A stretch of 64,000 nucleotides of DNA from Shimia sp. (GTDB lineage: Bacteria > Pseudomonadota > Alphaproteobacteria > Rhodobacterales > Rhodobacteraceae), in contig NZ_JAKVCW010000002.1 in assembly GCF_022448905.1 (NCBI RefSeq), positions 62,001 through 126,000 of the forward strand. Reading direction: 5' to 3'. A program made the translations under genes and the position numbers. Positions 18,726-27,361 of this stretch are shown here, one piece after another (position 1 is the stretch's first letter; the number at the start of each line of letters is the position of its first letter). Under the pieces are notes generated by a model that did not search any database, was not told the DNA's origin, and saw only the letters and a list, made by a program, of their open reading frames with translations.

Positions 18726-19070
18726 TTAGCGAGATTGGGGAGCCCCCAAAGCCGGTGATAGAGGCGCACTGTGTACCTCCCGTCGCCAGGCTGCGCGTGA
18801 CTTCACCCGAACCACAATTGCAATCATGCCCAGACAGATCCAAAATACCTGGATCATAAACGACCCAAGATTGAAGTCCTGCACCAGGCTCACCAAAACA
18901 AGCCCTGCCCCAAAAATATTGATGACAAAGAAGACGATGTCCTGACTGCTGAGAATGCGAAAAGTGATGAGGGTATAGTTGGTCAGGTAAAGGCAAAACC
19001 CCAACACGCCACACGCCGTTGACACAGGTTTGGGGAGCGTCTGGAGAGACTCAAAAACATAGGCAAACAA
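18726..19070 (-). CDS. Small membrane protein resembling the CBU_0592 family
   Basis: A protein of about 114 residues with three or four hydrophobic helices. It matches my recollection of the CBU_0592-like domain: [13 protein letters not shown], then [30 protein letters not shown]. The only long start is a TTG at 19070 with no clear ribosome site, so the N-terminus is uncertain. It lies downstream of the LuxR-hydrolase gene on the same strand with a 123-base gap. Function unknown. Confidence 0.6.
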   Translation of the reverse strand: MFAYVFESLQTLPKPVSTACGVLGFCLYLTNYTLITFRILSSQDIVFFVINIFGAGLVLVSLVQDFNLGSFMIQVFWICLGMIAIVVRVKSRAAWRREVHSAPLSPALGAPQSR

Positions 19071-19193
19071 TAACCGCGCCCCCCGATAAATAAATTCCTG
19101 TTCAATGATTTAAGAATTACCGGATCAGACAGCGGTCTCCCTATCTCCATTTGGGGACATTCAACGGCAACTCAGGAAAACCGTACCAACTGA

Positions 19194-20942
19194 TCAAAAC
19201 GCCGGGATATCATAGCCCAGCGCGCCCGGCGCCATGTCTTTGCCCGCCGCGCGCGCCGCCAGCCAGGGCCAGTTCTCGATGTGATGGTAGTGCCCCTTGC
19301 CCTGCAACACATGTAGCTCCGCATTCCCCAGATGCCGCACCAACAGCTCCGCGCCTTGAACCGGCGCCACATTGTCGTCCGGCCCCTGAAACACCTCCAC
19401 CGGCGTGTGAATATCGGACGGGTCAAAGTCCCACCCCTGCGCGTTGAGCAGGTTCTCCTCGACAATACCGTCAGTGCCAGAGGCCGTGCGCAGTGCCAGC
19501 ATCTCCGCGGTGCGCCGCCGGATCACCGGATGGGACAGAATGCGAATGTCATCTTCGCTGCGCGAGCGTTTGCAATAGCGGTCAAAATACCGATCCCGGT
19601 TCTGCAGGATCGAGCGCACCAGAAATGGAATGACCTGTCGCAACATACTTGGCCAGTGCCGTCCCTGAATACAGGACATGTGATAAAACTGATCCAGTTC
19701 CCGCCAGTTCTCATGCCGATAAAACGGATAGGCCGCCGAGGACAACACCGCCTTGCTGATCCGGTCCTGCAACGCATGGGTCACCGCCAAGGCCGATCCG
19801 CTGCCAAAAGACACCGACAAGACCCCTGCCTGAGCAATCTGCAGATGGTTCAACAGCTCCCGCACATCGCTGGCAAAGTCCCGCAAGCTCTGCATCACCA
19901 CAAAGTCCGAGCGGAAACTGCCCGGCCGACAGGGACAGATCAACCGCACCCCCGCCTCTGTCATCAGGTCATGACACCGCTCAGGATAGCCAATCATGTC
20001 AATTGTCACCCCTGAGAGCGCATCAAAGGCCAGCACCGGAGAGCCATCTTCCGGGCCAATGGCGAAATACTCATGTTGCCGCCCATCGCGCAGGGTGATC
20101 CGATTGCGCACCTGAAACGCCGCCCCTGCGCTGTCTCCATGCGCCCGCACCGCCGTCAGGGGCGAGCGCGCCAATACCGCCGCCAATTCACTGCGGCTCT
20201 TGGTCTGGGTCTTCTCATACACCCGCTTCAGGTAGGTGCGCACACTCTCGTAAGAAATCCCCATGCGCCTGGCGACTTCGCGTAGGTCATAGGCCTGCCC
20301 CATATGGCTGAGCACCTCTGCTTCTCTCCGGGTCAACCCGTGCACCTTGGCAATATGCGCCACCCCCATATGGCTCTGCTGTCCAGACGAAATCACCACA
20401 TTGGCCGCAATCGCCGGAAAGCCAATCCGCGCCGCCTCCTCCCTTGGCAGCACCATCAGATCCGCCGCCCCGTCCTCCCGGCTTTTGAACTCCAACGCAC
20501 GCCCCGTGCGATTGGCCTCCTGCGCACACTGCGACAACAGCCGGTCTTCCCCGCTCTTGGGCAAATACACCTGCATGTCCTGCCCCTGCAGAGCGGGCAT
20601 CGGCATCACGTCATAAAGCGCGCGGTTGGCCATCACCACCTGACCGTCCTCATTCAGCAAGGCCCCCCCAAAGGCAAAGCTGTTGAGCACCGAGGACAAA
20701 TAGGCCTCCCGCTCCTGCAACACCACCATGCGCTCCGAGATGCTAAACGCCCGCCGGACATGCCGCGACAGGTTCTCCAACCCCCGCGTTTCCGCCTCCA
20801 CGGCCTCCGGGCTTTCCAGATAGCGGCTGTCCCGCGCGCGGTGCACTTCCTCTGCCAGTTCCGAGATCAACTCAGGCCACAGGGAATTGTCCAAAGACGC
20901 CTCATAGACGAGGTGCGTCAAATCCTCAAAACGATCACTCAT
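19194..20942 (-). CDS. LuxR-type regulator fused to an alpha/beta-hydrolase
   Basis: A 582-residue fusion. An N-terminal helical region and PAS-like segment (about 1-185) are followed by a LuxR/GerE helix-turn-helix (about 200-258; GLTRREAEVLSHM...GISYESVRTYLKRVYEK). A complete alpha/beta-hydrolase domain follows (about 282-560). The catalytic triad looks intact: nucleophile Ser378 in SVSFGSG, acid Asp522 in GPDDNVAP, and His551 in GKGHYHH. HTH regulators normally carry this motif at the C-terminus; here the hydrolase follows it. The ATG at 20942 has only a weak ribosome site. The gene lies between anmK and tyrS. Whether it binds DNA, hydrolyses a ligand, or both is open. Confidence 0.85.
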   Translation of the reverse strand: MSDRFEDLTHLVYEASLDNSLWPELISELAEEVHRARDSRYLESPEAVEAETRGLENLSRHVRRAFSISERMVVLQEREAYLSSVLNSFAFGGALLNEDGQVVMANRALYDVMPMPALQGQDMQVYLPKSGEDRLLSQCAQEANRTGRALEFKSREDGAADLMVLPREEAARIGFPAIAANVVISSGQQSHMGVAHIAKVHGLTRREAEVLSHMGQAYDLREVARRMGISYESVRTYLKRVYEKTQTKSRSELAAVLARSPLTAVRAHGDSAGAAFQVRNRITLRDGRQHEYFAIGPEDGSPVLAFDALSGVTIDMIGYPERCHDLMTEAGVRLICPCRPGSFRSDFVVMQSLRDFASDVRELLNHLQIAQAGVLSVSFGSGSALAVTHALQDRISKAVLSSAAYPFYRHENWRELDQFYHMSCIQGRHWPSMLRQVIPFLVRSILQNRDRYFDRYCKRSRSEDDIRILSHPVIRRRTAEMLALRTASGTDGIVEENLLNAQGWDFDPSDIHTPVEVFQGPDDNVAPVQGAELLVRHLGNAELHVLQGKGHYHHIENWPWLAARAAGKDMAPGALGYDIPAF

Positions 20943-21103
20943 TAAAACAACTTCACAAGCCTGAATATACCAGCTTGAAGCCGCAACACAAAGTGCGGAA
21001 ACCCTGCCCGCCGTCCCCACAACATTCCCCGCTTACAACTTGCCCCCCAAGGTGCTAACAGGACGGGACGCCCATAGCGGCAAGCGACAACCAACAACGG
21101 AAA

Positions 21104-22369
21104 ATGAGTGGCACCATGACCTACACGCCCAAATCGGATTTCCTCACCGTGATGCTAGAGCGCGGCTTTGTGGCCGATTGCACAGACTATGAAGGCTTTG
21201 ACAAAGCTCTCTGTGACGGCGTGGTCCCCGGCTATATCGGCTTTGATGCCACCGCCAAATCCCTGCACGTCGGCTCGCTCATTCAAATCATGATGCTGCG
21301 CTGGCTGCAAAAAACCGGCCACAAGCCAATCACCCTGATGGGCGGCGGCACCACCAAAGTGGGCGACCCCTCCTTCCGGGCGGATGAGCGCCCGCTGCTG
21401 ACCAACGATCAGATCGACGACAACATCGCCGGCATCAAAAAGGTCTTTGCCAAATACCTCGACTATGGCGACGGCGACACTGACGCGCTGATGCTCAACA
21501 ACGCGGAATGGCTCGACGACCTGAACTACCTCACCTTCTTGCGCGACATCGGCCGCCACTTCTCGGTGAACCGGATGTTGTCCTTTGAAAGCGTGAAGTC
21601 CCGTCTGGACCGCGAGCAATCCCTGTCGTTCCTCGAGTTCAACTACATGATCCTGCAGGCCTACGACTTCCTTGAACTGAACCGCCGCTACGGCTGTCTG
21701 GTGCAGTTCGGCGGCTCCGACCAATGGGGCAACATCGTCAACGGCATCGACCTGACCCGCCGCGTAGACGACGGCGGCTTGTTTGGTCTGACCTCCCCAC
21801 TGCTGACCACCTCAGACGGCAAGAAAATGGGCAAATCCGCAGACGGCGCGGTCTGGCTCAACGCGGACATGCGCAGCCCGTATGAGTTCTGGCAGTTCTG
21901 GCGCAACACCACCGACGCCGACGTGGGCCGCTTCCTCAAACTCTACACAGAAATGCCGGTAGACGAGTGCGAGCGCCTCGGCGCGCTGGCGGGCTCTGAG
22001 ATCAACGAAGCCAAGATCATCCTCGCCAACGCCGTGACCACGCTCTGCCACGGTGCTGACGCCGCGGCCACCGCCGAAGCCACCGCCCGCGAAGTGTTTG
22101 AAAAAGGCGGCGTGGGCGACGACCTGCCCACCGTGACGCTCTCTGCCGAAGACCTCGGCGATGGCATCTCCATTGTGCAGCTGATCGTGAAATCCGGTCT
22201 GGCAAAGTCGGGCAAAGACGCCAAACGCCTGATCAAGGAAAACGGCGCCAAGCTGGACGACGCCCCGCTGACCAACGCGGGTCTGATGATTGACGCAGCG
22301 GCGCTCAGCTCGCCAATCAAGCTCAGCGCTGGCAAAAAGCGCCACGCGCTGGTGCAACTGGACGGCTAA
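21104..22369 (+). CDS. tyrS: Tyrosine--tRNA ligase
   Basis: A 421-residue class I synthetase that charges tRNA-Tyr. The HIGH-type motif is HVGS in SLHVGSLIQ, and the tyrosine pocket includes GGSDQWGNI. The KMSKS loop is KKMGKS, and a C-terminal S4 domain is present ([25 protein letters not shown]). An alternative start four codons later (MTYTPK) is possible. The gene ends in a terminator and is monocistronic. Confidence 0.97.
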   Translation: MSGTMTYTPKSDFLTVMLERGFVADCTDYEGFDKALCDGVVPGYIGFDATAKSLHVGSLIQIMMLRWLQKTGHKPITLMGGGTTKVGDPSFRADERPLLTNDQIDDNIAGIKKVFAKYLDYGDGDTDALMLNNAEWLDDLNYLTFLRDIGRHFSVNRMLSFESVKSRLDREQSLSFLEFNYMILQAYDFLELNRRYGCLVQFGGSDQWGNIVNGIDLTRRVDDGGLFGLTSPLLTTSDGKKMGKSADGAVWLNADMRSPYEFWQFWRNTTDADVGRFLKLYTEMPVDECERLGALAGSEINEAKIILANAVTTLCHGADAAATAEATAREVFEKGGVGDDLPTVTLSAEDLGDGISIVQLIVKSGLAKSGKDAKRLIKENGAKLDDAPLTNAGLMIDAAALSSPIKLSAGKKRHALVQLDG

Positions 22370-22392
22370 GACCGCCGCAACTCAACACACAC

Positions 22393-22421
22393 AAAGGCCC
22401 GCCCCAACCGGCGGGCCTTTT
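22393..22421 (+). terminator. Terminator of tyrS
   Basis: A perfect 11-bp stem (AAAGGCCCGCC / GGCGGGCCTTT) with a short loop and a T-rich tail, 23 bases after the tyrS stop. Confidence 0.85.
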
Positions 22422-22437
22422 GCTTTCCAGAGGCACC

Positions 22438-23184
22438 TCAGGACGCACATCGGGGTGGTTCATATCCCGCAAGCATGGTCTGCAAATACGCCACGCGGCT
22501 TGGAATTGTCACACTCACCTGCTGCTCAACGCGCTTGGGCAACCGCCCCGGGTGATACATCATCGTCCACACAAACAGCGCGCTCTCTGCAATGTCTTCC
22601 TTATGGGCATGTCGCGCGGCATAGCGCGTCACAAAATCCCCGTCCGCCTTTTGTGCCGCCTTCCACTTTCGCTTCTTTGCATGCCTCAAGTCAAAAGCGA
22701 CATGCGCTGTCTCATGAAACACGGTCTCGTCCAGATCATGTTCCGCCAAACGCCGCGCCATCAGCCCGTCATACAGCGTAAAGAACCGCCCCCGATCTTC
22801 CGCCCAAGCGGCCCCGTCTCCGTCTAGGATATTCACATAGCTCAGGGTTTTCCGCATTTGCTCCGGAAGCCGGGACACAGACGCCGCCGCCTGTTGCGCC
22901 CGCTTTGTCGGGTTTGACACCCCAGGATGCACGTTGATGCGCAGGGCTTGTCCCGGATACCGCACCTCAAAATGCAGCGCCCCGTCGACAAACAACCTAT
23001 CGCTGCGGGGATCATACATTTCCGTCCGACCGCCGTTCCCGCCCTTGATGGACCAGCAAGCGCCAGGGTCATTCGCCCGAATAAAATCCAGGTTGTTGGA
23101 GGCCACCGAGTTTTCATACAGCGGCTTGGCCCACACACCCGACGGCAAACACATCAAAACCAACACGGATAAAATAGCTTTCAA
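22438..23184 (-). CDS. Secreted HExxH metalloprotease candidate
   Basis: A 248-residue exported protein. It starts at a TTG with GAGGCGG at good spacing, giving the signal peptide MKAILSVLVLMCLPSGVWA. The zinc motif HETAH (157-161) is followed at about 35 residues by KEDIAESALF (Glu196, Asp197, Glu200), the layout of gluzincin-type peptidases such as the anthrax lethal factor-like fold. The first half is rich in beta strands. I do not recognise a named family. It is convergent with tyrS and stands alone. Confidence 0.7.
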   Translation of the reverse strand: MKAILSVLVLMCLPSGVWAKPLYENSVASNNLDFIRANDPGACWSIKGGNGGRTEMYDPRSDRLFVDGALHFEVRYPGQALRINVHPGVSNPTKRAQQAAASVSRLPEQMRKTLSYVNILDGDGAAWAEDRGRFFTLYDGLMARRLAEHDLDETVFHETAHVAFDLRHAKKRKWKAAQKADGDFVTRYAARHAHKEDIAESALFVWTMMYHPGRLPKRVEQQVSVTIPSRVAYLQTMLAGYEPPRCAS

Positions 23185-23323
23185 AACACCGCCTCACTTC
23201 GCAGACACACGTACACTTCCGGCTTTAAACTAACCACTTTGCATTGACGCAAGTCCGCAAAACCCGAAGCGCACAACCCAGCGGGCCATTTACTTTCTCA
23301 TTCCTCCAATATCCCGGGGTGAA

Positions 23324-23352
23324 TGCGCCAAAGGCGCAGAGGGGCTGGCCCC
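23324..23352. repeat. REP-like pair of small palindromes
   Basis: Two adjacent hairpins, TGCGCC-AAA-GGCGCA (23324-23338) and GGGGC-TG-GCCCC (23341-23352), lie in the intergenic space between the secreted protease gene and the short-chain dehydrogenase gene. The compact GC-rich arrangement resembles intergenic palindromic repeats seen in roseobacter genomes. No second copy was found in this window. Confidence 0.4.
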
Positions 23353-23393
23353 GCCCTTCTCCCTCTAGACAGGCCCACCCGCTTCGGGTTATT

Positions 23394-23407
23394 TGAACAC
23401 ACGTTCA
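23394..23407. promoter_or_regulatory. Candidate operator TGAAC-N4-GTTCA
   Basis: A perfect 5-bp dyad with a 4-base centre (TGAACACACGTTCA), 38 bases before the dehydrogenase start. The form suits a TetR-type repressor of acyl-CoA metabolism. No such regulator is encoded nearby, so this is inference. Confidence 0.35.
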
Positions 23408-23444
23408 TTTATCGACCTAGACGTCTCACTGGGAGGAGCCGCCA

Positions 23445-24200
23445 ATGAAACTTGATCAAACCTGCGCCGTGATCACCGGGGGCGCGTCCGGTCTGGGCGA
23501 AGCCACCGCCCGCCACTTTGCCGCCAACGGCGCCAAGGTGGCCCTGTTTGACCTCAATGAAGAGCGCGGCACAGAGATCGCAGCGGAACTCGGCGGCACC
23601 TTCCACAAGGTAGACGTGACCGATGAGGACAGCGCCGCCGCAGGCATCCAGGCCGCCAAAGCGGCCATGGGCAAAATCACCGCCGCGGTGAACTGCGCCG
23701 GCATCGCCCCTGCCGCCACCACCATTGGCAAAAACGGTCCGCACCCGCTGCACACCTTCCAGAAAACCATCGACATCAACCTCGTGGGCTCCTTCAACGT
23801 CGCCCGCCTCGCAGCCGAGGTGATTGCGGAAAACGAAGCCGAAGCAGACGGCGCGCGCGGCGTGATCATCAACACCGCCTCTATTGCGGCCATGGACGGC
23901 CAACGCGGTCAGGCGGCCTATGCCGCCTCCAAAGGCGGCATCGTTGGCCTCTCTCTGCCCATGGCGCGCGATCTGGCCCGCTCTGGCATCCGTGTCATGG
24001 CCATCGCACCGGGCATCTTCCTGACACCAATGCTGCAAGGCCTGCCACAAGAGGTGCAGGACCAACTCGCCGCCGACGTGACCTGCCCCAAACGTCTGGG
24101 CGATCCATCCGAGTACGCCCGCCTCGCAGGCTTTATCGTGGAAAACGGCTACCTCAACGGCGAAGTCATCCGCATCGACGGCGCCCTGCGCATGCAATAA
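23445..24200 (+). CDS. Short-chain dehydrogenase, 3-hydroxyacyl-CoA dehydrogenase type 2-like
   Basis: A 251-residue classical SDR with GGGAGGAG before the start. The cofactor motif is TGGASGLG, then NCAG (in AVNCAGIAP), catalytic Ser in NTASIAAMDG, and Tyr/Lys in YAASKGG. The insertion after NCAGIAPAATT and the C-terminal GAL motif match the HSD17B10/type-2 3-hydroxyacyl-CoA dehydrogenase group, which oxidises short or branched 3-hydroxyacyl-CoA with NAD+. A dyad upstream may be its operator. Confidence 0.88.
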   Translation: MKLDQTCAVITGGASGLGEATARHFAANGAKVALFDLNEERGTEIAAELGGTFHKVDVTDEDSAAAGIQAAKAAMGKITAAVNCAGIAPAATTIGKNGPHPLHTFQKTIDINLVGSFNVARLAAEVIAENEAEADGARGVIINTASIAAMDGQRGQAAYAASKGGIVGLSLPMARDLARSGIRVMAIAPGIFLTPMLQGLPQEVQDQLAADVTCPKRLGDPSEYARLAGFIVENGYLNGEVIRIDGALRMQ

Positions 24201-24257
24201 CAAGCCCCTATCGCTGACTGTCCCCCGTTGCTAGGCTGTCTGGAAACGGGGGACATC

Positions 24258-24767
24258 ATGCTCAAATCCGTCACTTTCAGCCTCGCGCTGTTTTGCGCCT
24301 CTGCCCAAGTAAGCTCCGCTCAAGACTGGGCCTTCTACTATGGGCCGGATTTTGAAGCCTCCGCCAAAGAGAGCTACGCGCACCTCAACGCGGGGCCGAA
24401 CTACCTGCAAGTACACGCCTATGGGGAGCGGGGCACCATCGCCCTAAGCACCACGATTGACGCGTTTGAGACCGGCAACAAGGTTCCTGAGCGGCTTCAG
24501 ACAAACCCAACGATCACCTTCAATGTCATCGGACCCGTCCCGCGCTACAGCCGCGATATCCGCCCGGATCAATATGTCTGGGAACACCGTGACGACCAAA
24601 ACAACACGCTGATCGTTTTCCTCCTCACCAGAGACGACATGGCGGCTTTGATCGACAGCGATGCGGTGTTTGTGAACTTTGACGGGCTACAGTTCCGCTT
24701 CGGCTCAAACGGTGCGGACACGGCTCTGCGTCAGTTGGTCAACACGCTGATCGAAGCCTACAACTAA
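24258..24767 (+). CDS. Exported protein of unknown function
   Basis: A 169-residue protein with signal peptide (MLKSVTFSLALFCASAQVSSA). The ATG at 24258 is chosen for its GGGGGA ribosome site. The mature part reads like a single alpha/beta domain (FYYGPDFEASAKESYAHLNAG...) and has no cysteine. I recognise no family. The next gene starts six bases after its stop codon, so the two are probably translated together. Confidence 0.7.
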   Translation: MLKSVTFSLALFCASAQVSSAQDWAFYYGPDFEASAKESYAHLNAGPNYLQVHAYGERGTIALSTTIDAFETGNKVPERLQTNPTITFNVIGPVPRYSRDIRPDQYVWEHRDDQNNTLIVFLLTRDDMAALIDSDAVFVNFDGLQFRFGSNGADTALRQLVNTLIEAYN

Positions 24768-24773
24768 CACGCC

Positions 24774-25394
24774 ATGCCCCGCCAAAACCGTGTCCAACCT
24801 AACGGCCAAATCCTCGCCCACCCCACGCGCGGGGCCTTCCTGGGCAACCGGGGCATTCTGCACGACGACAAGGCACACCAGCACGGCCAACTGCCTCACC
24901 GCCGATGGCGCCACAAGGCTTGGGTCTGCTGCGTGTTGTCTTTCAAAAACCGCCAGCGCCACCTCATGGCGCCCAACCGCTACACCGAACTGTTTTTCTA
25001 TGATGAAGCCGTCGCGCTTGCCGCCGGTCATCGTCCCTGCGCCGAATGCCGCCGCGCCGATCACAAGGCCTTCTTTGCCGCCGCCGACCACTCTGGCAGC
25101 GCCCCGGCTTTCGACGACAAGCTTCACGCCGCCCGCGCCATCCCGCGCATCTACGGCCAAAACCGGCCCCTCGAAGACATAGCCGACCTGCCAGACGCCA
25201 CCTTTATCCTGACAGACACCGGTCGCCCCGCTTTGCTACTCGAGGACATGGCGCTGCCCTTCACGCCAAACGGCTACACCGCCCCCCTCAAACGACCACA
25301 AGGCAGGTATCCAGTGCTCACTCCGGCGCCCACGCGCATCGCCCTACGCAACGGTTTCCACCCCACGCTCCGCCTGCCCACCCCGCTGGCCTAA
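24774..25394 (+). CDS. Conserved protein with an Ada-like metal-binding motif
   Basis: A 206-residue soluble basic protein. The segment RYTELFFYDEAVALAAGHRPCAECRR resembles the metal-binding region of the Ada repair protein (a C-x2-C pair after an FF...D.A...G.RPC run); only one cysteine pair is evident there. No methyltransferase domain follows. Homologues without an assigned function occur in the same bacterial group as I recall. It overlaps nothing and is coupled to the exported protein gene before it. Confidence 0.6.
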   Translation: MPRQNRVQPNGQILAHPTRGAFLGNRGILHDDKAHQHGQLPHRRWRHKAWVCCVLSFKNRQRHLMAPNRYTELFFYDEAVALAAGHRPCAECRRADHKAFFAAADHSGSAPAFDDKLHAARAIPRIYGQNRPLEDIADLPDATFILTDTGRPALLLEDMALPFTPNGYTAPLKRPQGRYPVLTPAPTRIALRNGFHPTLRLPTPLA

Positions 25395-25478
25395 GCGCAA
25401 AACCACCGCGCTGTTGACAAACTTCCGCCGCCAAGTGCCTTTAGGTGCAGGCAAAACACCTCCAACGCGGACACCCAA

Positions 25479-26201
25479 ATGAGCTTTCCCGATCTGTTTG
25501 ACCACTTTGACCACGTCTACATCGTGAACCTGCCTTATCGGGACGACCGCCGCCGCGAGACCATTGCCGACTTTGCCCGCGTCGGTATGACTATCCCTAA
25601 TGAGCACATCACCTTCTTTGAGGCCTCCCGCCCGACGGAGAAAGGCGAATTCCCGTCCATTGGCTCTCTCGGCAACTTCCTCTCGCAAACCCGCGTGCTG
25701 GCGGATGCCTTGGAGAAAGGCTATGAGCGCATCCTAATCTGCGAGGACGACCTAGAGCTCAACGAGCTGCCAGACACCACCGTCGCCAAAGTGCTCTCAG
25801 ATTTGAAAACCACCCACTGGTCCGTCGCCGCCCTTGGCTATCTGGAACCCGAAACCCCGCCAACCGACACCGTTGGCCTCAGCGAATGGACCGGCGGCAC
25901 CCGTGGCACGCAATTCTGGGCCATCCAGGGCGACAGCATCCGGGCCTTCCATGACTACCTCGAACTGGTGCGCTCCCGCCCTTCCGGCCATCCCGAAGGC
26001 GGCTCGATGTTCTTTGACGGCGCTTTCAACATGGTCCGCACCATTGTGCCCGGCACCACCTTCCGCCTCGCCACGCCCTGCCTTGCCGGCCAACGCAGCT
26101 CGCGCACCGACATTCACGACCTGAGATTCTACGACCGCGTCGAACCCTTCCGCAGCATCGTGGGCGCCCTACGCAAAGTGATGAACCGCGCCAAAGGTTA
26201 A
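25479..26201 (+). CDS. Glycosyltransferase family 25-like protein
   Basis: A 240-residue protein. The N-terminus HVYIVNLPYRDDRRRE matches the nucleotide-sugar-binding start of GT25 (lipopolysaccharide) enzymes, and LICEDDLELNE supplies the acidic DxD-like site. Enzymes of this family transfer galactose or similar sugars to LPS. The acceptor is unknown, and no other polysaccharide genes adjoin it. Confidence 0.75.
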   Translation: MSFPDLFDHFDHVYIVNLPYRDDRRRETIADFARVGMTIPNEHITFFEASRPTEKGEFPSIGSLGNFLSQTRVLADALEKGYERILICEDDLELNELPDTTVAKVLSDLKTTHWSVAALGYLEPETPPTDTVGLSEWTGGTRGTQFWAIQGDSIRAFHDYLELVRSRPSGHPEGGSMFFDGAFNMVRTIVPGTTFRLATPCLAGQRSSRTDIHDLRFYDRVEPFRSIVGALRKVMNRAKG

Positions 26202-26204
26202 TTT

Positions 26205-26297
26205 CTGCATCGCAGCAATGGTCCCCACCTCCGCAAAACAGTCGCGATACCGACAAGATACCGACGTGGGTTTTGGCCGTTAACTGCTGCACCGCAG
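26205..26297. promoter_or_regulatory. Two CTGC-N3-GCAG dyads flanking the HAD gene upstream region
   Basis: CTGCATCGCAG at 26205-26215 and CTGCACCGCAG at 26287-26297, on either side of the direct-repeat element at 26236-26266. This form equals the published recognition pattern of the PHB regulator PhaR in related bacteria, but nothing else here ties the site to PHB granules. Confidence 0.3.
26236..26266. repeat. Interspersed element with ATACCGAC direct repeats, copy 1
   Basis: A 31-base stretch with two ATACCGAC words 11 bases apart (26247 and 26258). It matches 27 of 31 bases of a second intergenic copy at 47216-47246, and a GCCGT follows at the same distance in both. It lies between the glycosyltransferase and HAD genes. 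Role unknown. Confidence 0.6.
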
Positions 26298-26378
26298 CAC
26301 ATCGCCCACCGGAATCGCTGGCACTCTGGAAATGCCCCTGCCATACCTTGCGCAACACTTCACGCGCAGGACTGACAC

Positions 26379-27254
26379 ATGACCCAGATCGTTTCCTCAC
26401 TCGCCGAGATTTCCGACAATTACAAAGCGCTGTTTGTCGACCTCTGGGGCTGCGTACACAACGGCGTCACCGCCTATCCAGAGGCCGTCGCTGCCCTGCA
26501 AGCCTACCGCGCCAAAGGCGGTATTGTGGTGCTGGTCACCAACTCTCCCAAACCCCGTGCTGGCGTGGCAGAACAGCTTGGCTCCTTTGGCGTGCCCGAT
26601 GATGCCTATGACACCATCGCCACCTCTGGGGACAGCGCCCGCTCGGCCATGTTCAACGGCGCCGTGGGCGAAAAAGTCTACTTCATGGGTGAATGGGAAC
26701 GCGATACGGGCTTCTTCCAACCCCTTGAAATCCTTGACAACCCTGTCGACATTCAACGGGTACCGCTGTCTGAGGCCGAAGGCATTGTCTGCTGCGGCCC
26801 CTTTGACACCATGGCGGACCCGGACGTGAACCGTGCCGACTTCCTCTATGCCAAGACCAAAGGCATGAAGCTCTTATGCGCCAACCCAGACATCGTGGTG
26901 GATCGCGGAGAGGTGCGCGAATGGTGCGCCGGGGCGCTGGCCAAACTCTACACCGAGATGGGCGGCGAAAGCCTGTACTTCGGCAAACCCCACCCCCCCA
27001 TCTACGACCTCGCCCGCCGCCGGCTGTCAGCCCTGGGTGTGACCATCGCAGACGAAGACATCCTCGCCATCGGCGACGGCCCCCACACCGACATCTCCGG
27101 CGCCATGGGGGAAAACATCGATTCGCTCTTCATCACCGGCGGCCTCGCTGCAGCAGAGACAAAAACCGCCCACCAACCAGATGAAGCCGCATTAACGAAT
27201 TACCTCGCAGAACAGCAGGTCACCCCACAATTTGCGATTGGCAAACTGCGTTAA
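26379..27254 (+). CDS. HAD-superfamily class IIA hydrolase (TIGR01459 type)
   Basis: A 291-residue HAD phosphatase. Motif I is VDLWGCVHNG, with the nucleophile Asp but Trp in place of the usual second Asp; this DxWG form is normal for this subfamily. Motif II is VLVTNSPK, motif III includes YFGKPHPPIYD, and motif IV is AIGDGPHTDISGA. Substrates are probably small phosphorylated metabolites. CAGGA precedes the ATG. Confidence 0.87.
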   Translation: MTQIVSSLAEISDNYKALFVDLWGCVHNGVTAYPEAVAALQAYRAKGGIVVLVTNSPKPRAGVAEQLGSFGVPDDAYDTIATSGDSARSAMFNGAVGEKVYFMGEWERDTGFFQPLEILDNPVDIQRVPLSEAEGIVCCGPFDTMADPDVNRADFLYAKTKGMKLLCANPDIVVDRGEVREWCAGALAKLYTEMGGESLYFGKPHPPIYDLARRRLSALGVTIADEDILAIGDGPHTDISGAMGENIDSLFITGGLAAAETKTAHQPDEAALTNYLAEQQVTPQFAIGKLR

Positions 27255-27261
27255 CACAAAA

Positions 27262-27312
27262 GCGCTTGATTTTTTCTGCAACTGCAAAGTAACAATATTG
27301 CCAATCAAGCGC
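27262..27312. promoter_or_regulatory. Inverted repeat in the maoC upstream region
   Basis: GCGCTTGATT (27262-27271) and its exact complement (27303-27312) are separated by 31 AT-rich bases that include the words CTGCAACTGCAAAG. It may be a two-site operator or a looped RNA leader in front of maoC; there is no T run after the second arm. Confidence 0.4.
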
Positions 27313-27361
27313 ATTGAGCGTTATTTAGTTGCACAGCCAGTCCAGAAAATCGGAGGACCAA

